In this document: piece by piece, positions 35,738 to 43,855 of the stretch | How the letters are laid out: each line of letters begins with the position of its first letter | Position numbering within the stretch: the stretch's first letter is position 1 | Assembly (NCBI GenBank): GCA_913057235.1 | Contig: CAJXNI010000012.1 | Span: forward strand, 30,989-94,988 | Origin: an uncultured Bacteroidota bacterium | GTDB taxonomy: Bacteria; Bacteroidota; Bacteroidia; Flavobacteriales; Schleiferiaceae | Length of the DNA stretch: 64,000 nt | Direction of reading: 5' to 3' | Program-made: the position numbers and the translations under genes | Notes under the pieces: model-generated | The model's input: only the letters and a program-made list of their open reading frames with translations | The model's database searches: none | What the model was told of the DNA's origin: nothing

Positions 35738-37147
35738 CTATTTCATAAGCCACTTAACCATTTTATAAGCCAAAGTACTATACGGTGGATATTTAGCTTT
35801 CAGGTCAAACCAAGTAGAAGTTTTCATGATGCTTTTCGCATGCGAGAAGGTTCTAAAACCATGAATGCCATGGTAACTACCTATACCACTATTGCCTACT
35901 CCGCCAAAAGGCAAGCGAGGATTACTTAAGTGCACCACCGTATTGTTAATGGCTCCTCCGCCAAAATTCACCTCTTCCAGAAAAGTACGCTGCATATTCT
36001 TATCCTTGGTAAAAAGGTAAAAGGCCAAAGGGTTTGGGTTTTTTTGAATGATATCAATAGCCTCTTGCGGTTTATCAAAAGTGAGTAAGGGAAGTACCGG
36101 GCCAAATATTTCTTCTTGCATAATGGCTGCCTCTAAACTTACATCCTTAAGCACCGTGGGTTCTATTTTCAGTTGATTCTCGTCTACCCCACCGCCTAGT
36201 ACCAGTTTGCCCTGTTTCAGGTAAGAGCTAATTTTCTTGAAGTGACTTTCATGAATAATCTTGGTGTAATCTGCACTTTGCAGCGCACCCTTTGGGTAGA
36301 ACTCTTGGAGCACTCCTTTTAAATGCTCTATAAACGGCTTTTCTTGCGAACGCTGTACCAGAAGGTAGTCTGGTGCTACGCAGGTTTGTCCCGCGTTCAA
36401 CCACTTACCAAAAGCAATTCTACGTGCGGCCGTTTTTAATTTGGCAGAACCATCAACCACCGCAGGGCTTTTACCGCCAAGCTCTAGGGTGGTGGGAATC
36501 AGTTGCGGGGCAGTAAGCTGGGCTATCTTTCGGCCCACCGGTACGCTTCCCGTAAAAAATACATGCCCAAATGCATGTTGCTCAATTAAGGGAGGTAACA
36601 CTTTATGGCCTTCACCTTGCACCACCGCCACATAGGCCTCATCAAAGTATTCCTTAATCATTTTTTCAATAAGACTGCTGGTGGCTGGAGTTTGCTCGGC
36701 CGGCTTTATTAACACTACATTACCGGCCGCCATGGCGGCTAAAGCCGGGGCCAGGGCCAACTGCAAAGGATAGTTCCACGGGGCAATTATTAAAGTAGTG
36801 CCTTTGGGCGATGGCTGAATGTAACTTACCGAAGGCCAGGCGCTAAGAGGCGAATTGACCCTTTCTGGCTGCATCCAGTCTTTGAGGTGCTTGAGGGTGT
36901 AATTCAACTCTTCGTGCAGAAAACCAATTTCAGAAGCATAAGCCTCAAACTGTGGTTTACCCAGGTCTTGGCCTAATGCGCTTAAAAATGTCGATTCATA
37001 CTTCTGAAGGGCCTGCTTGAGCTTTAGCAACTGCTGTTTTCTGAATGAAAAACTTCGGGTAGTACCCGCCTTAAAGAAAGCCTGTTGATGCTTTAAAATG
37101 GCCAGGGCTTGCGGTGTGGTGGTCTTTTGTAAGGGTTTGCCAGTCAC
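35738..37147 (-). CDS. aldehyde dehydrogenase
   Basis: NAD(P)-dependent oxidation of aldehydes to acids. The 469-residue protein has the cofactor region IAPWNYPLQLAL (121-132), FTGSVPVGRKIA (198-209), the general base Glu222 in LELGGKSPAV, and catalytic Cys256 in NAGQTCVAP. The C-terminal end (SHAKSIMKTSTWFDLKAKYPPY) is of the class 3 fatty-aldehyde type with a hydrophobic tail, so membrane association is likely. Single gene. Confidence 0.93.
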   Translation of the reverse strand: MTGKPLQKTTTPQALAILKHQQAFFKAGTTRSFSFRKQQLLKLKQALQKYESTFLSALGQDLGKPQFEAYASEIGFLHEELNYTLKHLKDWMQPERVNSPLSAWPSVSYIQPSPKGTTLIIAPWNYPLQLALAPALAAMAAGNVVLIKPAEQTPATSSLIEKMIKEYFDEAYVAVVQGEGHKVLPPLIEQHAFGHVFFTGSVPVGRKIAQLTAPQLIPTTLELGGKSPAVVDGSAKLKTAARRIAFGKWLNAGQTCVAPDYLLVQRSQEKPFIEHLKGVLQEFYPKGALQSADYTKIIHESHFKKISSYLKQGKLVLGGGVDENQLKIEPTVLKDVSLEAAIMQEEIFGPVLPLLTFDKPQEAIDIIQKNPNPLAFYLFTKDKNMQRTFLEEVNFGGGAINNTVVHLSNPRLPFGGVGNSGIGSYHGIHGFRTFSHAKSIMKTSTWFDLKAKYPPYSTLAYKMVKWLMK

Positions 37148-37291
37148 AGTTCTGTTCTAACTTTTTTTATTTCTTCTTAGTTCAGCGCACAGTCCAAGGG
37201 CCTGACCTATTTTTTAAACCTACCTAAGGTACTCACCCACCAATACGGCACTGCAACTTTGTGAGGCACAGCTGTGATTAATTCCCAGTTT

Positions 37292-37924
37292 TTACAAATG
37301 CGCTTTGAATAATTCTGAGAATTTAGGGTAAATAAAATAGTTGGGCGCGCTTTTAGAACCTTTGGGTTGTATTAACTCAAAAGGCTTGTTCAGTTCAATA
37401 TTTAAGTTTTCATTCACCAAAAACACTTTTAAACCCTTGTTCTTTTTTTTGGTGCGAGCCATAGCAATCTCTAGCTGCTCCTGGGCGGTTAGTGCTTGAT
37501 TAGCCGTAATGGTAAACTTATTTTTACTGTACACTCCGCAAGATTCTAAAACTTGGTGCGTGGCTTTATTCCAGTAAGGGCTTAAAATGCAGTACTTCCA
37601 GTTCTTGCGCTTTTCAATATGGTTAAAGATATTTTGCACGCCTGGCCTTACCTCAAAACTAACTTCTTCTTGTACAAAATACTTTTTTAGGTATTTGCTA
37701 AACTGTTTTTCAATCTTTTTAAGCTTGGCAGCCGAAGGTTGTTCTTGCTTATGCAAGCGATAGGTTTCTAACAGCAATTGCTGAATGTTCTTTTCGCCAT
37801 CGGCTGGAGCCAAAGAGAAGGGCTCCCCTTCTACTTTTTCTATGCTCATTTGGGCAAAACGCTGAAAGGTGGCATACTCATACCGTAGCACGGCTGAAAG
37901 ACTAAAGACCGCAAGCTTGCGCAT
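37292..37924 (-). CDS. HAD-like hypothetical protein
   Basis: A 210-residue soluble protein. The layout of an N-terminal strand, a helical cap, then GVQNIFNHIEKRKNWKYCILSP and a C-terminal strand region is reminiscent of haloacid-dehalogenase hydrolases. However, the usual nucleophile motif DxDxT is not visible near the N-terminus (it reads FSLSAVLRYEY), so catalytic activity is doubtful. Single gene between the aldehyde dehydrogenase and the broken hydrolase-OsmC gene. Confidence 0.6.
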   Translation of the reverse strand: MRKLAVFSLSAVLRYEYATFQRFAQMSIEKVEGEPFSLAPADGEKNIQQLLLETYRLHKQEQPSAAKLKKIEKQFSKYLKKYFVQEEVSFEVRPGVQNIFNHIEKRKNWKYCILSPYWNKATHQVLESCGVYSKNKFTITANQALTAQEQLEIAMARTKKKNKGLKVFLVNENLNIELNKPFELIQPKGSKSAPNYFIYPKFSELFKAHL

Positions 37925-37992
37925 GTTTTGGGCTGGATTACACCTCCAAAATTAAAGATTAATTAGCTGAAATTTAGCTTTTTTTTGATCTC

Positions 37993-39222
37993 TTATTGAA
38001 GCGTATTTTGTAAGTGCGTGCTAATAGTAACCCCTTGTTCCAGAGTTTTATGTACCGGGCACTTATTAGCAATTGCCAATAGGCGCTCTTTTTGTTTTTG
38101 GTCTAAAGTGCCCTTTACCTCAATGATGCGGGTGAATTTGCCAATTTTTCGGGTTTCTTCTTCACACTTTTGGCAGTCTTCAGCATAGTCACCGTCAAAA
38201 CTTAGGTGTACACTAATTTCCTCAATAGGCCATTCTTTGCGCCTGGCGTACATCTTTAAAGTCATGGCGGTACACGCTCCCAGCCCGGCTGTTACCAACT
38301 CATAAGGCGAAGGCCCCAGATCTTGACCTCCGTAGTCTTTGGGTTCATCGGCCAACAAATGGTGTTTACCCGCCAATAGATGGGTTAAAAAGGGGCCTTC
38401 TGAGAGTTGAGCTAGCACCTGATGCTGGGTTTGCAGAGCCCCTTCTTCTGTATCTTCTAAGGGCAAATAACGTTGCGCCCAACCGGCAATCAACTGCCCT
38501 GCGTACAAAGAGTCTTGAGAATCCTTCAACAAGTGGTCTGCACCATCTAGCGTAACAAAGCTTTTTTGGGTGGTGAGCCGCCTCATAAATTAGACGGGCA
38601 TTTTCAATGCCAACCACTGAATCTTGAGGTGCATGCATGAGTAAAACTTAGGTGCCTTTTAATTCCTTAAGCTTTTTCTCTAGAGTGTGGTTTTGCAGGT
38701 CGTGAATAAAGTCGTCTTTTAGGTAAAAGCTTCTTCCCGCCAAAGTCACCTCAGCCTCTCCTTTTTCTTTTATGGCTTCTAAATTATCTTCCAATAAGCC
38801 CAGCACATGCCTGGGCTCACTGGGGGCGGCAATAGCACACACGGCTTTTACAGACTTAATTTTGGGAGCCACCATTAAAGCTGCGCTACCGCCTAAAGAA
38901 TGGCCAATCAAGAGACTGGGAGCTCTGTATTCCCGGGCTAAAAATCGGCTGCAGCCTTTAGATCTTCAAGGTTAGAAGTGAAATGAGTTTCTGAAAAATC
39001 ACCTTCACTTTGCCCCAGTCCGGTAAAATCAAAACGCAAGACGGCAATGCCCGCCTGCTTGAGTCCCAAGGCAATATTGCGTACTGCCTTAAGGTCTTTG
39101 CCGCAGGTAAAACAATGGGCAAATAGGGCAAAATGCCTGGGCTTTTTATCGAGCGGAAGCTCTAATTTGCCCGCCAATTTTTGGCCATTGCCATTTTTGA
39201 ATTGCACTTTTTTACTGCTCAT
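37993..39222 (-). pseudogene. alpha/beta hydrolase-OsmC fusion gene with three lesions
   Basis: Intact Bacteroidota versions are single ~400-residue proteins with an N-terminal alpha/beta hydrolase and a C-terminal OsmC peroxiredoxin-like domain. Here the N-terminal part (39222-38938, with FAHCFTCGKDL and FDFTGLGQSEG) runs into TAG after a five-T run where six T would keep frame. The middle part with the nucleophile elbow GHSLGGSAAL ends at TAA 38648-38650, then continues in frame as VLLMHAPQDSVVGIENA. A six-A run where five would fit shifts into the OsmC frame (SFVTLDGADHLL to the stop at 37993). The OsmC piece keeps its two cysteines (GACTAM, NKCPVHKTL) and could start at the ATG at 38586. 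Confidence 0.85.
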
Positions 39223-39278
39223 GAATGGTTAATTTGAGAAGGGGCCTTCTACAAACGCCTAGAAATAGAAATCTAAAA

Positions 39279-40160
39279 CTAGCGCTTTGCACTGTAGGCA
39301 ACGGGTTCTAAGGTGTAGCCTTCTTGGGTAAGTAAGCTTACCAAACCCTGTTCTCCGGCCAAGTGTAGGGCACCCACGGCAATAAAGGCTTGTCCCTCAT
39401 CTATAATAGGGGTCAGCTGTTTGACCCAACGCTCATTACGCTCATCCAGCAAAAGCGCCATATCTCCCGTAACTTCTTCTTGTTCTTCACTAATAGCCAG
39501 CATGGCCTTTAAGTCTTGTTGTAAATAAGCCTGTAGCAGTTCGGCCATAGCTTCTCCAACATGCTCTTTATCTTCTACCATAGCCAAAAGATCTTCAGCC
39601 TGATCTTCCAGGCTTTGGGCATTGTAGAGCATTTCCAACTGCTCTTGCATAGTTTCAAGTGTTACCAATTTCTGGCCTTGCTTTTCAGCGCTAATTGCAA
39701 AATATGCGTCAATGGGCATTCCCTCAAAATTCAAGTTGTCTGGGGTATGCTCATTCGCTAATTTCAGGCTGTAGGCCGCGGTTAATGCTATGGGTTTCAT
39801 TCGGTTGGCTGCAGCTGGCGGTAAGCCAATCTCTTCCAAAAGAACTTTTACCTTATTGTAGTCGGCACTGTCCATTAACTCAGGTAAGGTGGTATTCTTC
39901 ATCATGGCCATCATGGCCACCTGGAACATTTGGCTGGAGTCAATTTTGGTTTCCACCACGGTAACGCGGCTCTCATTAAATGTTGCTTTAAGCAAGGGGT
40001 GACTGTGCACGTAATCACTGCCCAAAAGATGATAGGTGCCGAAGAGATGGCTTATTTGGCCTTCAGGAGATTTTATTCTCCACAACAGTGAATTTTGCTT
40101 CTGCGCCATAAGGCCGGCCCCTGTAAGCAGTAGAAAAACCGCGGCTATAAATCTTTTCAT
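39279..40160 (-). CDS. TraB/GumN-family protein
   Basis: A 293-residue secreted protein with a signal peptide (1-19, ending LMAQ) and the GumN/TraB/Tiki fold. Hallmarks are HLFGTYHLLG near residue 40, a VVETKIDS strand, and the C-terminal FIAVGALHLAGEQGLVSLL. Tiki relatives are metalloproteases, and the two GxxH motifs that hold the metal are present here (GTYH and GALH). The substrate is unknown. Single gene. Confidence 0.88.
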   Translation of the reverse strand: MKRFIAAVFLLLTGAGLMAQKQNSLLWRIKSPEGQISHLFGTYHLLGSDYVHSHPLLKATFNESRVTVVETKIDSSQMFQVAMMAMMKNTTLPELMDSADYNKVKVLLEEIGLPPAAANRMKPIALTAAYSLKLANEHTPDNLNFEGMPIDAYFAISAEKQGQKLVTLETMQEQLEMLYNAQSLEDQAEDLLAMVEDKEHVGEAMAELLQAYLQQDLKAMLAISEEQEEVTGDMALLLDERNERWVKQLTPIIDEGQAFIAVGALHLAGEQGLVSLLTQEGYTLEPVAYSAKR

Positions 40161-40322
40161 GCATGCATTTTTTGGTAATGCCTTAAAGGTAATTAGTATG
40201 CCCTAAAGGCCAAATATTTTTTTTGGAATGGGGGCAGGCCGCGCTCTTTTAACCTTCAAACACAAAGCTCTGAAAAACAATTGCCTTTGCCATTCAGTTA
40301 CCACTAAAAATGACGATTGCTT

Positions 40323-40553
40323 ATGAAGAACGCTATTATTTTTTCCTTTATTTTCTTGGTAAGTTATGCACTCTCCATACTTTTTGGATGGATTCCGGCC
40401 GCGCTGTTTTTGTTTAGCACTTCACCCATAATGGTACTGTATGTGGTGTATAAAGTTTTAAGAGACCCTAATGAGGTGCAAGAAACCTTTGAAGAACACT
40501 TTTACCAAGACTCACCGCAGTACCAACGCAATCAAATTACAGAACAGGCTTAA
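40323..40553 (+). CDS. small membrane protein of unknown function
   Basis: A 76-residue protein with two closely spaced membrane helices (about 3-22 and 25-45) and an acidic cytoplasmic tail rich in Gln and Glu. The ATG at 40323 is used instead of a TTG six bases earlier. Overlaps the end of the convergent hemN by four bases. Confidence 0.65.
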   Translation: MKNAIIFSFIFLVSYALSILFGWIPAALFLFSTSPIMVLYVVYKVLRDPNEVQETFEEHFYQDSPQYQRNQITEQA

Positions 40554-41902
40554 ACCGCCTTGCTGAAGGCAGGCTTGTCTTGCTTAGCTTTTGCTAAGCG
40601 TGCATCTAATACTGTGCAAATATTGCGGATAAAATTCTTGCCCAAAGGTGTTACCTTAACCTGATGCGGAAAAATGCGCAGCAAACCATCGCGCTCCAGC
40701 GTTCTAAACTTTTGTTGCAAAGCCCAAGTGAAATCGGCCTTATTAGCCAACCAATTCACCTCAAAATGGCAAATGAGATTCAATATTTGTTGACGTATTT
40801 TCAAATCTTCTTCAGTGAGGATATGCGTTTTTAATATTGGTGGTAGATCTTCAGATTTAATGCGCTCCAAGTACTTCTTCAAGGTTTTTTCATTTTGGGC
40901 GTAGGCGGTCCAGCTGTCGCTAATGGAACTAGCCCCTAAAGCAATGCACAGACGAGTATGCTTGGTGGTGTAACCCATAAAGTTGCGGTGCAGCTTTTTT
41001 TGATCAAAGCTTTTGGTCAGCGCATCAGAAGGTAAAGAAAAATGATCCATGCCAATGTGGCGATACCCCATTTTCTGCAAACCTTTTTTGCCCTGGAGGT
41101 AGAGGGCAAGCTTATCTTGGCCTTGTGGCAAATCCTGCTCTGAATACGCCCTTTGGCCCGGAGCAACGCCCGGCACGTGAGCGTAACTGTAAAATGCAAT
41201 ACGGTCTGGCTTTAAAGCCGATACTTTTTCAAAGTTGTACTCTAAATGCTTTTTAGTTTGCAGTGGTAGGCCATAAATAAGATCAAAATTAACGGATGCA
41301 TAACCCAGCTCCCTGGCCCAGAGGGTCACTTTTTCTACCTCTTCCTCCGTTTGCACCCGATTGATGGTGCGCATAATAACCGGATCAAAATCCTGCACCC
41401 CAATGCTAATGCGATTGAATCCTTTAGCTTTTAGCACTTTCAGGTGTTCAAAGGTGGTGCTATTGGGATGGGCTTCAAAACTAAAATCATGATCAGGAGC
41501 TACATCCGCCTCCGCCACCAAGCCATCAATAAGCAGGGCCAAATTTTCGGGTTTGAAAAAAGTAGGCGTGCCTCCGCCTAGGTGAATTTCACCTATAACC
41601 GGCTTGGAAGGCAAACGTTTAGTATACATTTTCCACTCTTTAAGCACGGCCTTGATGTATGGCACCTCTACTAAATGATTTTTAGTAATGTGCTTGTTAC
41701 ATCCGCAATAAGTGCACAGACTTTCGCAATAGGGTAAGTGAATGTATAGACTTATTTCATTATTCTTTTCAAAACTCTGCAGCACGTGGTTCATCCATGT
41801 TTCTGCGCTGGTATTTTCTGTTTCCCACATGGGTACCGCGGGATAAGAGGTATAGCGCGGAACGGCCACATTGTATTTCTCCAGTAAGTCCAAAGCATTC
41901 AT
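40550..41902 (-). CDS. hemN: oxygen-independent coproporphyrinogen III dehydrogenase
   Basis: Radical-SAM enzyme that oxidatively decarboxylates coproporphyrinogen III to protoporphyrinogen IX without oxygen. It has the HemN N-terminal VPRYTSYP (14-21), the iron-sulfur motif with Cys59, Cys63 and Cys66 (followed by GC), GGGTP and the HemN C-terminal domain. 450 residues, matching true HemN rather than HemW. Divergent from hemJ, which acts next in the pathway. Confidence 0.95.
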   Translation of the reverse strand: MNALDLLEKYNVAVPRYTSYPAVPMWETENTSAETWMNHVLQSFEKNNEISLYIHLPYCESLCTYCGCNKHITKNHLVEVPYIKAVLKEWKMYTKRLPSKPVIGEIHLGGGTPTFFKPENLALLIDGLVAEADVAPDHDFSFEAHPNSTTFEHLKVLKAKGFNRISIGVQDFDPVIMRTINRVQTEEEVEKVTLWARELGYASVNFDLIYGLPLQTKKHLEYNFEKVSALKPDRIAFYSYAHVPGVAPGQRAYSEQDLPQGQDKLALYLQGKKGLQKMGYRHIGMDHFSLPSDALTKSFDQKKLHRNFMGYTTKHTRLCIALGASSISDSWTAYAQNEKTLKKYLERIKSEDLPPILKTHILTEEDLKIRQQILNLICHFEVNWLANKADFTWALQQKFRTLERDGLLRIFPHQVKVTPLGKNFIRNICTVLDARLAKAKQDKPAFSKAV

Positions 41903-41995
41903 AGCAATCTATTTATAAAAGACAAAAGTAAAGGCGGCCCTGGCCTTGCGCTATGATTTTTGTCAGGCTTTCAACTATGACCGTAATTTGCAAAC

Positions 41996-42538
41996 ATGAA
42001 CGGGTATTTGTTTTTGAAGGCTTTGCACATTATTGGCTTTGTAAGTTGGTTTGCCGGTATTTTTTATTTGGTGCGTTTATTCGTATACCATAGAGAAGCC
42101 TGGGATATAAAAGACTCGCAGGAAAGTACCATCCTGCGAAAGCAGTACCACATTATGGAAAGGCGATTGTATTCAATTATACAAACCCCTGCCATGATTA
42201 TCACCTTAGTGGGCGGATCAGGAATGCTTTTTTTAAACAGCAGTTGGCTCCAAAGTCCCTGGATGCACCTAAAGTTGACCTTGGTTGCTGTTCTTATTTT
42301 TTACCACTTTTCCTGCGGCTATTACATGAAAAAGCTGCAAGGTTCTCCCGAGGGCTTAGACAGTTTTGGCTACCGGCTTTACAATGAACTACCTACTCTG
42401 CTACTCATTGCCATTGTTATGCTTGCGGTTTGGAAAAGCTTATCTGGGTTAGCCTGGGGACTAGCTATCCTAGTAGCCTTAGGCGTACTTTTCTTTGTAG
42501 CCGCAAAAATCTACAAGAAAAAACGAGAGGTTAATTGA
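41996..42538 (+). CDS. hemJ: protoporphyrinogen oxidase, HemJ type
   Basis: Integral membrane enzyme converting protoporphyrinogen IX to protoporphyrin IX. The 180-residue protein has about five helices, His11 in LKALHIIGFVSWFAG and a Lys in WMHLKLTLV, the residues required in characterised HemJ. The ATG follows an A/T-rich leader. Together with hemN it covers two consecutive haem steps. Confidence 0.93.
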   Translation: MNGYLFLKALHIIGFVSWFAGIFYLVRLFVYHREAWDIKDSQESTILRKQYHIMERRLYSIIQTPAMIITLVGGSGMLFLNSSWLQSPWMHLKLTLVAVLIFYHFSCGYYMKKLQGSPEGLDSFGYRLYNELPTLLLIAIVMLAVWKSLSGLAWGLAILVALGVLFFVAAKIYKKKREVN

Positions 42539-42959
42539 CCGGAAACATTTGTAGCAGACTGGCACCCATGCTTGAATTTTGCGAAAGATTGATAAGATAG
42601 TTATGCGTGGCCTTACCAACTACGTGCGCTAAAATTGCCTTCTCTTGTTCAGTTGAACCGCAAGGCAGACACCATATCATTTTAGACTGATTAAATCCTT
42701 TAAACTCTTGAGAAGATAGGCTTAATTCTCCAAATTCCTCATCGTACCAAATTAAAATTCCATTCTTCATGCTTCAAATGTACGCTTTCCAAAATGGCTT
42801 AGTGAAGACATAAGTTATACCTATTTTATCATTTGGTGCGCCTTTAAAATTGCGGTCTAAACTTTTGGCTAGCGAGTAAAACGCACCCATTCTGCTCATA
42901 AAGCTAGCTTGATCATAAAAAATGAAGCTGAAATATTTTAAACCAAGACTTTTGGTCAA
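42531..42959 (-). other. doubtful two-part reading frame (79 codons plus upstream 61 codons)
   Basis: An ATG at 42770 opens a 79-residue frame (begins MKNGILIWYDEEFGEL, contains two Cys) overlapping the hemJ end by eight bases. Directly upstream, in the same frame and separated only by TGA (42774-42776), is a 61-codon stretch starting with TTG at 42959. This may be one decayed gene, one small gene plus chance frame, or nothing. No family recognised. Confidence 0.35.
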
Positions 42960-42987
42960 TTGGAATAAAACTCTTTATATTTGAACC

Positions 42988-43056
42988 ACGCAGATTAATT
43001 AGGTTTAGGTTTCCCCGAGAAAGTATCCCAAATACTTCTCGGGGTTTTCTTTTTTT
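42988..43056 (+). ncRNA. small RNA candidate, copy 1
   Basis: Promoter: TTTG at 42951-42954, 21-base spacer, TATATTTG at 42976-42983. Predicted RNA begins about 42988 with ACGCAGATTAATTAGG, a single-stranded-looking leader of 25 bases. An intrinsic terminator follows at 43013-43044: stem CCCCGAGA(A)AGTAT / ATACTTCTCGGGG with one bulged A and loop CCCAA, then T4CT9. Start and end are predictions. Confidence 0.75.
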
Positions 43057-43124
43057 TTAATCCGCACGGAAAAAAATTAGACCCTACTGGTAGCAATTCC
43101 AAAAAACTGTTTTATATTTGTCCC

Positions 43125-43194
43125 ACGCAGATTAATTAGGTTTAGGTTTTCCCCGAGAAAGTATCCCAAATACTTCTCGGGGTTTCTTTTTTTT
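43125..43194 (+). ncRNA. small RNA candidate, copy 2
   Basis: TATATTTG at 43113-43120, predicted start about 43125. The RNA is identical to copy 1 except for one extra T before the hairpin and the length of the T-run. The terminator stem is at 43151-43182 followed by TTTC and eight T. The -33 region has no TTTG but is identical in kind to copy 3. Confidence 0.75.
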
Positions 43195-43257
43195 AACCCC
43201 CACAAAAAAATTAGACCCTGCTGGTAGCAATTCAAAAAACTGTTTTATATTTGTCTC

Positions 43258-43325
43258 ACGCAGATTAATTAGGTTTAGGTTTTCCCCGAGAAAGTATCCC
43301 AAATACTTCTCGGGGTTTCTTTTTT
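43258..43325 (+). ncRNA. small RNA candidate, copy 3
   Basis: TATATTTG at 43246-43253, predicted start about 43258, terminator stem at 43284-43315 followed by TTTC and six T. Identical to copy 2 from the predicted start to the end of the stem. Next downstream gene is the Rrf2 regulator at 43412, with its own promoter box. Confidence 0.75.
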
Positions 43326-43399
43326 AGAGCCATACTGGCTATTTCACTGAAACACTAACAGCCCGCGCACTTTCTGTATCAGGGGCCCATATTAATTTC

Positions 43400-43407
43400 T
43401 ACTTTTG
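43400..43407 (+). promoter_or_regulatory. -7 box of the Rrf2 gene; transcript probably leaderless
   Basis: TACTTTTG matches TAnnTTTG exactly and ends four bases before the ATG at 43412, so transcription would start at or next to the start codon. Confidence 0.55.
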
Positions 43408-43411
43408 TGGC

Positions 43412-43855
43412 ATGCTCTCCAAAAAGGCTAAATACGCCATCAACGCTTTAGTTTACCTCACCAAAAACAGTGAAGAAGGCGCCATTAACATTGCCCAAAT
43501 TGCTGAAGCGCAAAGCATTCCCCGTAAATTTTTGGAGTCCATTTTACTAGATCTTCGCCATGCAGGCATCTTGAAAAGTAAAAAGGGGAAGAACGGGGGC
43601 TACAGCTTGAACAAGATTCCTGAAAAAATTCACATGGCTGAAGTAATGCGCTTGTTTGATGGGGCCATAGCGCTTTTACCATGCGTTACTTATATGTTTT
43701 ATGAGCGTTGTGATGAATGCATTGATGAAGAAACCTGCGGCATAAGGGAGGTTTTCACCGAAATCCGAAACGAAACGGTCAATCGCCTAAAGGCCGCTAC
43801 CCTGGCGGATATAATTGCAAGGGAAACCAGACTAAAAGAAGACCAGTCTTCTTAA
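43412..43855 (+). CDS. Rrf2-family transcriptional regulator with four cysteines
   Basis: A 147-residue winged-helix regulator: SKKAKYAINALVYL at the start, the recognition helix near SIPRKFLESILLDL, and the wing LKSKKGKNGGY. Cysteines at 91, 100, 103 and 109 could ligate an iron-sulfur cluster, as in IscR, NsrR or RsrR, so it may sense iron, oxygen or NO; which one cannot be read. Neighbours are the sRNA triplet upstream and a TonB-dependent receptor whose 3' end overlaps its own by four bases. Confidence 0.88.
   Translation: MLSKKAKYAINALVYLTKNSEEGAINIAQIAEAQSIPRKFLESILLDLRHAGILKSKKGKNGGYSLNKIPEKIHMAEVMRLFDGAIALLPCVTYMFYERCDECIDEETCGIREVFTEIRNETVNRLKAATLADIIARETRLKEDQSS

Larger units (their letters stand above)
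42951..43325 (+). repeat. tandem triplicate of a promoter-RNA-terminator unit
   Basis: Three direct copies with period 137 and 133 bases. Copies 2 and 3 share the whole unit including the upstream ATTAGACCCT(A/G)CTGGTAGCAA segment; copy 1 shares the part from TTTATATTTG to the T-run. No reading frame spans the repeats. This fills the 452-base gap between the hemJ side and the Rrf2 gene. Confidence 0.9.

Noticed and set aside
22061..39222. Genetic code reassignment (TGA as Trp or TAA as Gln/Lys)
   Set aside because: TAA and TGA end intact genes throughout the window (for example trmB ends with TGA, dusB and exbB with TAA), and housekeeping genes contain no internal stops.
42951..43325. CRISPR array
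   Set aside because: Only three units of ~135 bases with conserved, not unique, spacers; each unit has promoter and terminator features and there are no cas genes.
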